Part shown: positions 23,001-29,950 of the stretch, piece after piece
Numbering within the stretch: position 1 is the stretch's first letter
Layout of the letters: every line of letters starts with the position of its first letter
DNA from: CALKKN01 sp050118555
Lineage (GTDB): Bacteria > Pseudomonadota > Gammaproteobacteria > Xanthomonadales > SZUA-36
NCBI GenBank assembly: GCA_050118555.1
Contig: JASFKQ010000018.1
Span: 1-29,950, forward strand
DNA length: 29,950 nucleotides
Direction: 5' to 3'
Notes under the pieces: generated by a model
What the model saw: only the letters and a program-made list of their open reading frames with translations
Database searches by the model: none
What the model was told of the DNA's origin: nothing
Translations under genes and position numbers: made by a program

Positions 23001-24086
23001 TCAGTCGAGTTTCGCCGGCAAGACTTTCACCACCGAATCCGGCGTCAGCAGGTACAGAGCGCCGTCCGGGCCGTTGCGTACGTCCCGGATCCGAGCCCCC
23101 AGTTCACTGAACAACGCCTCCTCTCCGGACACGCGACCGGCTTCCAGGTGAAGGCGGCGGACTTCACGACTGACCAGCGCCCCGATGAACAAGTCGCCTC
23201 GCCATTCCGGAAACAGGCCACCCTCGTAGACCGCCAGGCCCGACGGTGCAATGGAGGGCACCCAGTAGTGCTCAGGCTGCGCCATGCCCTTCATCGTCGT
23301 GTAGGGAGAGATCACGGCTCCGTTGTAGTCCACGCCGTAGGTGATCGCCGGCCAGCCGTAATTCACGCCCGGCTCGAGGCGGTTCAGCTCGTCCCCACCA
23401 CGCGGCCCGTGCTCGTGCAGCCATATCGTTCCGTCGGGCGCGACAGCGAGCCCCTGCGGATTGCGGTGGCCGTACGTGTAGACATATGGCGACGAGGGAA
23501 ACGGATTCCCCATCGCGGGCGTGCCGTCGTCGTTCATCCGGAGCACCTTGCCCAGACCGCTATCCACGTCCTGCGCCGCCTCGCGGTAATCGAAGCCTTC
23601 GCCCGTGGTCAGCAGCAGCGTGCCGTCGCCGAGGAAGGCCATGCGGCCGCCATAGTGCACCGGCGTATCCTTGCGGGTGAAATTCCGGAAGATGATCTCC
23701 ACGTCCTCCAGCGCGCCGTCCTCCAGACGGCCCCGGGCGACCGCCGTCCCGTTGTCGGACGGGCCGCCCTCGGCGAAGGACAGGTACACCAGCCCGTTGT
23801 CCTCGAAACGCGGGTGCAACACGACGTCGAACAGGCCGCCTTGACCGGCGAAGTACACGGCGGGAACGTTCTGCAGGGGTGCGCCGACCTGCCCTTCCGG
23901 GTCGATTCGCCTCAAGCGGCCGCCCAGTTCGGTGACCAGCGCGCCGCCGCCGGGCAGGAAGGCGATGCTCCAGGGAAGATCCAGCCCCCGGGCCCAGGTC
24001 TCCAGCCGGTACTCCGAGGCGGGAACGCAGTTGGCGAGGAACAGGGCTGCGGCGGCGGCGAACAGGCGGACACTGACGGACATCAT
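23001..24086 (-). CDS. PQQ-dependent aldose sugar dehydrogenase-like protein
   Basis: This 361-residue protein has a signal peptide at about residues 1-22 (VRLFAAAAALFLANCVPA, with possible cleavage after PA; LANC is a poor lipobox). The rest is a six-bladed propeller of the soluble glucose dehydrogenase / YliI (Asd) type: LPWSIAFLPGG, GQGGLFDVVLHP, YGGRMAFLGDGTLLLTTGE, GLGKVLRMNDDG, YGHRNPQGLAV, HEHGPRGGDELN and NYGWPAITYG. The histidine and arginines in these motifs place PQQ in related structures. It should oxidise aldose sugars in the periplasm and pass electrons to the respiratory chain, with PQQ imported or made elsewhere; no pqq genes are in view. GGAG precedes the tandem ATG ATG at 24086-24081; I chose the first. 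The upstream 21-residue extension is unsupported. Confidence 0.88.
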   Translation of the reverse strand: MMSVSVRLFAAAAALFLANCVPASEYRLETWARGLDLPWSIAFLPGGGALVTELGGRLRRIDPEGQVGAPLQNVPAVYFAGQGGLFDVVLHPRFEDNGLVYLSFAEGGPSDNGTAVARGRLEDGALEDVEIIFRNFTRKDTPVHYGGRMAFLGDGTLLLTTGEGFDYREAAQDVDSGLGKVLRMNDDGTPAMGNPFPSSPYVYTYGHRNPQGLAVAPDGTIWLHEHGPRGGDELNRLEPGVNYGWPAITYGVDYNGAVISPYTTMKGMAQPEHYWVPSIAPSGLAVYEGGLFPEWRGDLFIGALVSREVRRLHLEAGRVSGEEALFSELGARIRDVRNGPDGALYLLTPDSVVKVLPAKLD

Positions 24087-24151
24087 GGTTCTCCGTTGCG
24101 ACGAGCAGGGACAATTCGTATGGTAGCCCTGCCAGCGGAGAAATATCACGT

Positions 24152-24661
24152 ATGAACGAAGGGACTTCGGCCTTGAAATTCCTGGCGCTGCGCCTCGGCG
24201 TATTCGTGGCAGCCGTCCTCGTCGCGTACCTGTTCGCCAGCGTCACCGCCACCCTGTCAGTGGCCGACAGCCTCAGGGGCATGGGCGTGGACGTACCACT
24301 AGCCCGCACCGCTGCCATGATGCTCCACGATTTGAAGGGCATGGCGAGCATGTTCCTGCCGATGATCGCCTTCGCCCTGCTGGTCGCGTTCTTGATCGCG
24401 GCGCTTCTGTGCCGTTGGCTCACCCGTGGGCGGGTCATCCTCTACGTTGTGGCCGGCGCCACGGCGCTCGTGTCGATCCACCTGACGCTCCACCTGGCGT
24501 TTGCCATCACCCCCGTCGCGATTGCGCGGACGGGTTGGGGCCTGCTTGCACAGGGCGCCGCCGGCGGGCTGGGCGGTGCCACCTATCTGTACCTGACACG
24601 GCGCATGAGGGCGGCCTATCCCACAGTCCCGCAGCCGGGCACCAAGAGGCCGGTGCAATGA
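24152..24661 (+). CDS. Four-helix membrane protein of unknown function
   Basis: This 169-residue protein has four hydrophobic helices at about residues 8-33, 67-93, 96-121 and 125-146, a polar loop between the first two (DSLRGMGVDVPLARTAAMMLHDLKG), and a short basic tail. It is an inner-membrane protein; I do not recognise a named family. GGAG lies about eleven bases before the ATG, a long spacing, at the end of a 65-base divergent gap from the sugar dehydrogenase gene. Its stop overlaps the start of the acyltransferase gene as ATGA, so the two proteins are made together and may act in the same membrane-lipid process; that is inference from coupling only. Confidence 0.75.
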   Translation: MNEGTSALKFLALRLGVFVAAVLVAYLFASVTATLSVADSLRGMGVDVPLARTAAMMLHDLKGMASMFLPMIAFALLVAFLIAALLCRWLTRGRVILYVVAGATALVSIHLTLHLAFAITPVAIARTGWGLLAQGAAGGLGGATYLYLTRRMRAAYPTVPQPGTKRPVQ

Positions 24662-25590
24662 ACGCCCGGACAATTGCGGAAGCCATCCGGGGTGGCGCCG
24701 CCCTGCTGACCATCAGCATCAACACGATCGTGCTGACCCTGCTCCTGTGCGTGCTGTCGACAGGCAAGTTCCTGGCGCCGACCGCGGCCATGCGGGATCG
24801 CGTCCGTCGGCTGCTGGCCGGCATTGCGGGAATCTGGATATCGATCAACAACGGGGTCCTTTCAATGTACCGGGGAACCCGCTGGGACATCGAGCTTCCT
24901 GACGGGCTCGACCGCAACGGCTCCTACGTAGTCACCTGCAACCATCGATCCTGGGTGGACATCCTGGTCCTGCAGCGTTGTTTCAACCGGCGCATCCCGC
25001 TGCTGCGGTTCTTCCTTAAGCGCGAGCTCATACGTGTCCCGTTCCTGGGCATGGCCTGGTGGGCGCTGGATTTCCCCTTCGTGCGCCGCCACTCCAGAGC
25101 GGAGCTGGAAAAGCGTCCGGATCTGCGCGGCCGGGACCTCGAGAATGCGCGCAAGGCCTGTGAAAAATTCCGCACAGTTCCGGTTGCGATGATGACCTTC
25201 CCCGAAGGCACGAGGTACTCGGCGCGCAAGCGCGACCGGAGCCACTCCCCATTCCGGAACCTGCTGAAGCCGCGCATCGGCGGCCTGGGCCAGGTACTGT
25301 ATGCGCTTGGCGACCGGCTGGATGCCCTGATCGACGTAACGATCGTCTACCCCGTGGAGGAAGGCACCGGTGCTGCGCCGAGCTTCTGGGACCTGCTGAC
25401 CGGCAAGGTGCCGCGCGTCGTTGCGCGGGCACGCCGTATTGAGATCCCCGAAGAGCTGCTGGGCCGCGATTTTGAGACGGACCCCGCGTTCTACCATGAT
25501 CTGCGGCAATGGATCGGGCAACGGTGGCGGGAAAAGGAAGCATTGATCGCTCGTCTCGAAGGGCCTGCCTCGGCTTCGGAAGCGCAGTAA
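24658..25590 (+). CDS. Lysophospholipid acyltransferase (PlsC/YihG-like)
   Basis: This is a 310-residue protein. An N-terminal membrane helix at about residues 14-34 and a second hydrophobic stretch near 52-69 anchor it in the inner membrane. The acyltransferase site is NHRSWVD at 95-101 (H96-x4-D101), followed by FVRRHSR and FPEGTR at 181-186, which bind the glycerol-phosphate acceptor. Length and the FLKRELIRVPFLGMAWWALDFPF-type region (about 119-141, shown here only as KRELIRVPF) fit the YihG branch, which remodels acyl chains of phosphatidylglycerol in Escherichia coli. It likely acylates a lysophospholipid using acyl-CoA or acyl-ACP. The ATG at 24658 overlaps the upstream stop as ATGA; the frame is open further upstream but shadows the preceding gene. 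Confidence 0.9.
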   Translation: MNARTIAEAIRGGAALLTISINTIVLTLLLCVLSTGKFLAPTAAMRDRVRRLLAGIAGIWISINNGVLSMYRGTRWDIELPDGLDRNGSYVVTCNHRSWVDILVLQRCFNRRIPLLRFFLKRELIRVPFLGMAWWALDFPFVRRHSRAELEKRPDLRGRDLENARKACEKFRTVPVAMMTFPEGTRYSARKRDRSHSPFRNLLKPRIGGLGQVLYALGDRLDALIDVTIVYPVEEGTGAAPSFWDLLTGKVPRVVARARRIEIPEELLGRDFETDPAFYHDLRQWIGQRWREKEALIARLEGPASASEAQ

Positions 25591-25615
25591 AAACGGACGG
25601 CAGAGTCGCATGGGG

Positions 25616-25621
25616 TATAAT
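25616..25621 (+). promoter_or_regulatory. Consensus -10 element for the repeat lipoprotein gene
   Basis: A perfect TATAAT in GC-rich surroundings lies 26 bases after the acyltransferase stop. Transcription would begin near 25628 and give a leader of about 140 bases. No matching -35 is found 16-18 bases upstream (ACGGAC or similar), so an activator or an alternative sigma factor may be needed. Confidence 0.4.
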
Positions 25622-25648
25622 TGATCGACGGTCTGCACGAAGTGGGCC

Positions 25649-25756
25649 TGCCGGACGCGCCTTCACCGGACGCCGGCAACCTCGATAATGGAGCGACGCG
25701 ACAACCGCCGGTGAAGCGGTTGTCCCCGAAAGAATGGATGATGGCCCGAAAGGGTC
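25649..25756 (+). promoter_or_regulatory. Structured 5' leader with possible kissing loops
   Basis: Three hairpins can be drawn by eye. Hairpin 1 pairs TGCCGG (25649-25654) with CCGGCA (25673-25678) and shows CTTCACCGG in its large loop. Hairpin 2 pairs GACAACCGC (25700-25708) with GCGGTTGTC (25716-25724) and has the loop CGGTGAA. Hairpin 3 pairs GGCCC with GGGTC (25743-25756) around a GAAA tetraloop, directly before the Shine-Dalgarno at about 25758. The loop of hairpin 2 is complementary to the loop of hairpin 1 (25662-25668) over seven bases, or nine if hairpin 2 opens. It matches no riboswitch consensus I know. Confidence 0.4.
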
Positions 25757-25770
25757 AGGGAGATGAATTG

Positions 25771-26181
25771 ATGCTGAAAAAAATCATGTTGATGCTGACC
25801 GTGGTCCTGCTGGCCGCCAGCCTTGCAGCCTGCAACAAGGAAGACCGCGAGGAAGCGAAGGACACGATGAACAAGGCGGCCGAGAGCGCCAAGGAAACCA
25901 CGAGCGACGCCATGGCCGCCGCGAAGGACACCGCCGAGAGCGCCAAGGAGAGCGCATCCGACATGTACGAATCGGCCAAGGATTCCACCCAGGAAACCAT
26001 GGACGAGGCCGGCGAAAAGGCGTCTGACATGTACGATTCCGCCAAAGATGCGGCGGGCGATACGATGGACAAGGCCGGTGACGCCATGGAAGATGCGGGC
26101 GACACGGTCGAGGACGCCACCGACGATGCCCAGGACGCTGCCGAAGACGCGGCCGACAAGATCAAGGACTCCATGGACTGA
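25771..26181 (+). CDS. LEA-like repeat lipoprotein
   Basis: This is a 136-residue protein. The start at 25771 has GGGAG about eight bases ahead; upstream in-frame codons belong to the leader. A lipoprotein signal ends in the lipobox LAAC (cysteine at about residue 18), so the mature chain is attached to a membrane by lipid. Everything after it consists of degenerate 11-residue-type units rich in Ala, Lys, Asp, Glu and Ser (SAKETTSD, SAKESASDMYESAKD, ASDMYDSAKD, DAMEDAGDTVEDA), like group 3/4 late-embryogenesis-abundant proteins and YtxH-like proteins. It should form amphipathic helices. Charge shifts from mixed to strongly acidic towards the end. DNA-level repeats (GCCGAGAGCGCCAAGGA at 25879 and 25933) show that it grew by duplication. 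A role in envelope stress or osmotic protection is inferred from the composition. Confidence 0.85.
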   Translation: MLKKIMLMLTVVLLAASLAACNKEDREEAKDTMNKAAESAKETTSDAMAAAKDTAESAKESASDMYESAKDSTQETMDEAGEKASDMYDSAKDAAGDTMDKAGDAMEDAGDTVEDATDDAQDAAEDAADKIKDSMD

Positions 26182-26205
26182 ACGTCGGAGAGCAGGCACA
26201 TGAAG

Positions 26206-26233
26206 AAACGGGCCCGGAAGGGCCCGTTTTCTT
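26206..26233. terminator. Strong bidirectional Rho-independent terminator
   Basis: AAACGGGCCC (26206-26215) and GGGCCCGTTT (26220-26229) form a perfect ten-pair stem closed by the tetraloop GGAA, followed by TTTTCTT. It lies between the convergent lipoprotein and VWA genes, and the A-rich left side gives a T-run for the opposite strand. Confidence 0.9.
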
Positions 26234-26257
26234 ATCCGCCATCGCTCCAGGTGACGC

Positions 26258-27433
26258 TCAGACCAGGGCGCGCATACCCTCCTCGAGGCCGCTCACCGTC
26301 AGCGGATACATCCGCCGATCCATGATCTCGCCCATCATCTGAATGGAGGGCGTGTGGGGCCATCGGTTGGTCGGTTCCGGATTCAGCCAGACCGCCTTGG
26401 GGTAGGTATCGAGCAGACGCTTCATCCACGTGGCGCCGGACTCCTCGTTCCAGTGTTCCACGCTCCCGCCCGGGTAGTGGATCTCGTAAGGGCTCATGGT
26501 GGCATCGCCAACGAAAATCAGCTTGTAGTCCGCGGCGTACTTGTGCAGGACTTCCACCGTCGGCGTGCGCTCCGTGTGGCGCCGGCGATTGTCCTTCCAG
26601 ACACCCTCGTAAACGCAGTTGTGGAAGTAAAAGTACTCCAGGTGCTTGAACTCGCCACGCGCCGCCGAGAAGAGCTCCTCGCACACACGGACGTGGTCGT
26701 CCATGGACCCGCCGACGTCGAGGAACAGCAACACCTTCACTGCGTTGTGCCGCTCCGGCACCATCCGGATGTCGAGCAGCCCGGCATTGCGGGCGGTCGA
26801 CTCGATGGTGTCGTGCAGATCCAGTTCGTCGGCCGCGCCCTCGCGGGCAAAGCGCCGCAGCCGGCGCAGGGCGACCTTCAGGTTGCGCGTGCCCAGTTCG
26901 ACCGAATCGTCCAGGTTGCGGAACTCGCGCCGGTCCCAGACCTTTACCGCGCGGCGGTTGCGGGAACCGTCCTGGCCGATGCGGATTCCTTCCGGGTTGA
27001 AGCCATACGCGCCGAATGGCGAAGTGCCTGCCGTTCCGATCCACTTGCTGCCGCCTTCGTGGCGCTCCTTTTGCTCTTCGAGGCGCTGGCGCAGGGTTTC
27101 CATCAGTTTTTCCCATCCGCCCAGGGCCTCGATCTGCGCCTTTTCCTCGTCGGTCAGGGTGCGCTCCAGGTGCTTGCGCAGCCACTCCTCGGGGATTTCA
27201 GCCGTTTCGTCCCCGAACAGCGTTTCAATTCCTTTGAAATGCGCCGCGAAGACGCGGTCGAAGCGGTCATAGTGTGCCTCGTCCTTGACCAGGCAGGCGC
27301 GCGAAAGGTAGTAGAACTCGTCGATGCTGTAGCCCGCGATACGGCGTTTCAGCACCTCCAGCAGCGTCAGGAACTCGGTGATGGAAACTTTCAGCCCGCC
27401 TGCGCGCAGCATGAAGAAAAACCGGATCAGCAT
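26258..27433 (-). CDS. VWA domain-containing CoxE-like protein
   Basis: This is a 391-residue protein. Residues about 1-125 are helical (FYYLSRACLVKDEAHYDRF), as in CoxE-like partners of MoxR ATPases. A glycine-rich linker (FGAYGFNPEG, around 140-149) follows. The von Willebrand A domain starts at about 232, with the metal-site motif DVGGS at D239-S243; the usual DxSxS has its middle serine replaced by glycine. The family works with the MoxR ATPase as a metal-dependent chaperone that matures or remodels other enzymes. There is no signal peptide or membrane helix, so it is cytosolic. It lies 19 bases downstream of the MoxR gene in one operon. The client protein cannot be told from this window. 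The second methionine (residue 8) is a possible alternative start. Confidence 0.88.
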   Translation of the reverse strand: MLIRFFFMLRAGGLKVSITEFLTLLEVLKRRIAGYSIDEFYYLSRACLVKDEAHYDRFDRVFAAHFKGIETLFGDETAEIPEEWLRKHLERTLTDEEKAQIEALGGWEKLMETLRQRLEEQKERHEGGSKWIGTAGTSPFGAYGFNPEGIRIGQDGSRNRRAVKVWDRREFRNLDDSVELGTRNLKVALRRLRRFAREGAADELDLHDTIESTARNAGLLDIRMVPERHNAVKVLLFLDVGGSMDDHVRVCEELFSAARGEFKHLEYFYFHNCVYEGVWKDNRRRHTERTPTVEVLHKYAADYKLIFVGDATMSPYEIHYPGGSVEHWNEESGATWMKRLLDTYPKAVWLNPEPTNRWPHTPSIQMMGEIMDRRMYPLTVSGLEEGMRALV

Positions 27434-27452
27434 CGGTTCGGCCCGCCCCTTT

Positions 27453-28307
27453 TCAGCGCCCCTCGCGCTGGCTGAGGAAAATCAGCCGCTCGAACAGGTG
27501 CACGTCCTGTTCGTTTTTCAGCAGTGCTCCGTGCAAAGGCGGCAGGGTCTTGCGGCGGTCGTCGCTGGACAGGGCTTCGGGCGGCACATCCTCGGCCAGC
27601 AACAGTTTCAGCCAATCAAGGAGTTCGGACGTCGACGGCTTCTTCTTCAGGCCGGGCACTTCACGCAGGGCGTAAAACGCGTTCAACGCTTCGCTCAAAA
27701 GCTCTTTCTTCAGCCCCGGGTAGTGAACATCGACGATGTCCCGCATGGTCTCCTCGTCGGGAAACCGGATGTAATGGAAGAAACAGCGGCGCAAAAACGC
27801 ATCCGGCAATTCCTTCTCGTTGTTGCTGGTAATCACGATAATCGGGCGGTGCCGGGCGGTCACGGTCTGGTGCGTCTCGTAAACGTAGAACTCCATGCGG
27901 TCGAGTTCGCGCAGCAGGTCGTTGGGGAACTCGATATCCGCCTTGTCGATCTCGTCGATCAGCAGTACCGGCTGCACCTCCTGCTCGAAGGCCTCCCACA
28001 GCGGCCCCTTGACGATGTAGTTGGCGATGTCGTGCACGCGTTCGTCACCGAGCTGGGAATCCCTCAACCTGGCGACCGCGTCGTACTCGTAGAGGCCCTG
28101 TTGCGCCTTGGTGGTGGACTTGATGTGCCACTGCAGGAGCGGCCGGTCAAGCCCACGCGCGATCTCCTCGGCCAGCTGGGTCTTGCCGGTGCCGGGCTCC
28201 CCCTTGATCAGGATGGGGCGGCCCAGCGTGACCGCGGCATTGACGGCGGTCATCAGGTCCTCGGTGGCGACGTAGCGGTCGGTGCCGGTAAAGCGTTGCT
28301 CGGTCAT
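27453..28307 (-). CDS. MoxR-family AAA+ ATPase
   Basis: This 284-residue protein has Walker A GEPGTGKT at residues 36-43, Walker B LLIDEID at 115-121, a sensor-1-like VITSNNEKELPDAFLRRC segment near 156-173 that contains the arginine finger, and the alpha-helical lid at the C-terminus. It belongs to the MoxR branch of AAA+ proteins, hexameric chaperones that act with VWA proteins, as the next gene confirms. GGAAAAGA precedes the ATG by a few bases. The gene is divergent from the FAD oxidoreductase gene, 218 bases away, and that enzyme is a conceivable but unproven client. Length and motifs are complete. Confidence 0.93.
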   Translation of the reverse strand: MTEQRFTGTDRYVATEDLMTAVNAAVTLGRPILIKGEPGTGKTQLAEEIARGLDRPLLQWHIKSTTKAQQGLYEYDAVARLRDSQLGDERVHDIANYIVKGPLWEAFEQEVQPVLLIDEIDKADIEFPNDLLRELDRMEFYVYETHQTVTARHRPIIVITSNNEKELPDAFLRRCFFHYIRFPDEETMRDIVDVHYPGLKKELLSEALNAFYALREVPGLKKKPSTSELLDWLKLLLAEDVPPEALSSDDRRKTLPPLHGALLKNEQDVHLFERLIFLSQREGR

Positions 28308-28525
28308 TGAGTCTTTTCCACGGGCAAAAATGAAATTCTACCGGAGCGGTGCGTAAAGAGCACAGCCTGACGGGATTGGGGAGGGCGGGTACCGGACAGG
28401 TGTGCTCGGTGCCGAAGTCAGCCACCTTGAGCGGCGGCGTCCGCTTTCAGATTGTCGGCAATCAAGCATGAAAGGCGAATATCGGCTATAAACCCATTCA
28501 CACCATAAAAACGGGAGAGCCCATT
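28308..28525. promoter_or_regulatory. Divergent control region of the MoxR and FAD oxidoreductase genes
   Basis: This gap of 218 bases contains TATAAA at 28487-28492, a possible -10 for the plus-strand gene with a transcript start near 28499, and TAGAAT on the minus strand near 28338-28343, a possible -10 for the MoxR operon. Neither has a convincing -35. No terminator or known RNA element is seen. Confidence 0.35.
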
Positions 28526-29950
28526 GTGAAACGCCGCCAGTTCCTGAACACGTCCCTTGCCGCCGCTGCCGCGGTTTCCCTTCCCAGTCAGCAGGCGCTG
28601 GCCGCAGCGTTGGCCGAGCTGAGTAAAGTGGCCGGCGACGTCAATGCCGTCACCGGAGACGGCGCCCAGGTAACGCTGGAGCGCGCGGCGGTTCAGGAAC
28701 TCAGCGATCGATTACGCGGCCGCCTGCTGCTGCCCGGCTACGAGGGCTACGAAAAGGCACGCCACGTCCTGAATGCCGGCATCGACCGGCACCCGGCGCT
28801 GATCGTGCAGCCCAGCGGGGCCGCCGACGTCTGCTCGGCAGTCACCTTTGCTCGCGAGCGGAACCTGCTGCTGGCCGTCAAGTGCGGCGGGCACAGCTAC
28901 GGCGGCAAGTCGACCTGCGAGGGCGGCATGCAGATCGACCTGTCCACGTTCCGCAATGCGCGTGTCGACCCGTTTTCGAAGACCGCCAATATCGCCGGCG
29001 GCAGCCTGCTGGCCGGGCTGGATCACGAAGCTCTCAATTTCGGGCTTGTGACCACAGCCGGCACGGTTTCGCATACAGGTGTCGGCGGACTGACGCTGGG
29101 CGGCGGTTTCGGGCGACTGGCGCGGCGCTTCGGCCTGGCGCTGGATAACGTCAAGTCGGTGGACATCGTCACCGCGGACGGCAAGTTGCGGCGCGCCAGC
29201 GCCACGGAAAATCCGGACCTTTACTGGGGCGTGCGCGGCGGTGGCGGCAATTTCGGTGTGGTGACCAATTTCGAGTTCGCGCTGCACGAGATGGACCGGC
29301 AGGTGATCGGTGGGGACATGGTGTATCCCTTGTCGAGTATGCGCGACGTGCTGAACATGTACGCCGACTACTTGCCCGAGGCGCCGGACGATCTCTACCT
29401 GGATTTCGGTGTCACGTCCCGCATGGACTCGAAGGATGGCATATGTATGGTGCACGCCTGCTACTCCGGACCGCCAGGCGATGCGGAGAAAGTCCTCGCC
29501 CCAATCTACAAGGCGGGCAAACCGCTGGACGACGGCATCAAGGCGGTCGATTACGAAGCGATCCAGCGCTCCTGGGACAATACGGACCCGCGCAATTACG
29601 GCGAGTACATCAAGGCGGGCTTCATCAACGAGTTTCCCGGCAAACTGGTCGACGCCATCGTCGAGAACTTCGAGACCTTTGACAACATGGGCACCACCCT
29701 GTTCTTCCAGTGCTCGGGCGGCGCGATCGGACGCGTACCGGCCGACGCCACCGCCTTCGCGCACCGCAAGTCCCTGGCCAACCTGATGAACGTGGTGGAG
29801 TACCCCCTGGATGACACCGGCGAGGGCGTCACCTACGGGCGCGCGAGGTGGAAGGCCTATGAACCGTTTACCGACGGCTGGTACACCAACGAGGTGGACA
29901 GGGAGTCACCCCAGGCGATCAATGCAAATTACCAGGGCAACTTCGAGCGA
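28526..29950 (+). CDS. Tat-exported FAD-binding oxidoreductase, BBE-like (partial)
   Basis: The first 475 codons of a gene that runs off the window. The start is GTG at 28526, with GGGAGA about seven bases ahead. The N-terminus KRRQFLNTS followed by an alanine-rich stretch is a twin-arginine signal, so the folded flavoprotein should be exported to the periplasm. The PCMH-type FAD domain spans about residues 80-260. H123 in CGGHSYGG is the histidine that carries FAD covalently in berberine-bridge-type oxidases. At the usual cysteine site the sequence is AGTVSHTGVGG, with V181 in place of Cys, so FAD is probably bound once, not twice. NFGVVTNFEF closes the domain, and the substrate domain follows. 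It oxidises an alcohol, sugar or similar; the substrate is unknown. The C-terminal BBE segment is probably just beyond the end. Confidence 0.88.
   Translation, partial: MKRRQFLNTSLAAAAAVSLPSQQALAAALAELSKVAGDVNAVTGDGAQVTLERAAVQELSDRLRGRLLLPGYEGYEKARHVLNAGIDRHPALIVQPSGAADVCSAVTFARERNLLLAVKCGGHSYGGKSTCEGGMQIDLSTFRNARVDPFSKTANIAGGSLLAGLDHEALNFGLVTTAGTVSHTGVGGLTLGGGFGRLARRFGLALDNVKSVDIVTADGKLRRASATENPDLYWGVRGGGGNFGVVTNFEFALHEMDRQVIGGDMVYPLSSMRDVLNMYADYLPEAPDDLYLDFGVTSRMDSKDGICMVHACYSGPPGDAEKVLAPIYKAGKPLDDGIKAVDYEAIQRSWDNTDPRNYGEYIKAGFINEFPGKLVDAIVENFETFDNMGTTLFFQCSGGAIGRVPADATAFAHRKSLANLMNVVEYPLDDTGEGVTYGRARWKAYEPFTDGWYTNEVDRESPQAINANYQGNFER

Noticed and set aside
22614..24155. A 513-codon plus-strand open frame opposite the sulfotransferase and sugar dehydrogenase genes
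   Set aside because: The minus-strand frames carry clear family motifs (PAPS sites, PQQ propeller blades); the plus frame is Arg/His/Gln-rich without motifs, a GC-bias shadow.
25621..25770. A 50-residue N-terminal extension of the repeat lipoprotein
   Set aside because: It would bury the lipoprotein signal, has no ribosome site, and the start at 25771 has GGGAG at good spacing and a complete signal peptide.
26354..28310. Long plus-strand open frames opposite the VWA and MoxR genes
   Set aside because: Walker motifs and the VWA motif are on the minus strand; the plus frames have no family resemblance.
28712..29764. A 350-codon minus-strand open frame opposite the FAD oxidoreductase
   Set aside because: The plus strand encodes the GGHSYGG and GGG FAD motifs in a continuous frame from 28526; the opposite frame is a shadow.

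Overview
The window looks like chromosomal DNA of a GC-rich Gram-negative bacterium, most likely a gammaproteobacterium. Xanthomonadales or Wenzhouxiangella-like relatives are my guess, from gene style only; no rRNA or other phylogenetic marker is present. Lipoprotein, Tat and Sec signals, a MoxR/VWA pair, an ECF sigma/TPR-kinase pair and a KorAB enzyme all fit such an organism. I saw no tRNA, rRNA, insertion sequence, prophage or CRISPR array. No stretch over 300 bases lacks a gene.

Region A (1-8155) is a surface-glycan or glycosylation island, visibly poorer in G+C than the rest. It holds a GNAT-like acyltransferase, a QueC-like PP-loop ATPase, and a three-gene operon read right to left and joined by ATGA overlaps: a MurF-like ligase, a hydroxyproline arabinosyltransferase-like enzyme and a protein O-fucosyltransferase-like enzyme. 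A divergent pair follows: a GDP-mannose 3,5-epimerase-like SDR and a glycosyltransferase resembling the sugar-transfer domain of lysyl hydroxylase 3. Three transferases resembling eukaryotic protein O-glycosylation enzymes, beside two ATP-using activating enzymes and a possible nucleotide-sugar supplier, make this the best candidate for an undescribed pathway.

Region B (8410-17686) holds a small membrane-anchored protein, an ECF sigma factor with a membrane Ser/Thr kinase carrying TPRs, then two large secreted proteins. One combines a PD40 beta-propeller with an M64-like zinc peptidase motif; the other has thrombospondin type 3 repeats, a cadherin-like domain and a post-COAP-1-like C-terminus. 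A terminator after the kinase suggests that the secreted pair is transcribed separately.

Region C (17783-20882) is a minus-strand operon for a two-subunit 2-oxoacid:ferredoxin oxidoreductase (korA, korB) and a translationally coupled rubrerythrin-like protein. Region D (21109-25590) holds a CPA2 antiporter, a sulfotransferase, a PQQ-type sugar dehydrogenase, a four-helix membrane protein and a lysophospholipid acyltransferase. Region E (25591-29950) holds an LEA-like repeat lipoprotein behind a structured leader with a possible loop-loop interaction, a strong bidirectional terminator, a VWA/CoxE-like protein with its MoxR ATPase, and the first 475 codons of a Tat-exported FAD oxidoreductase that runs off the window.

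Long ORFs on the opposite strands of the GC-rich genes are codon-bias shadows and were left out.
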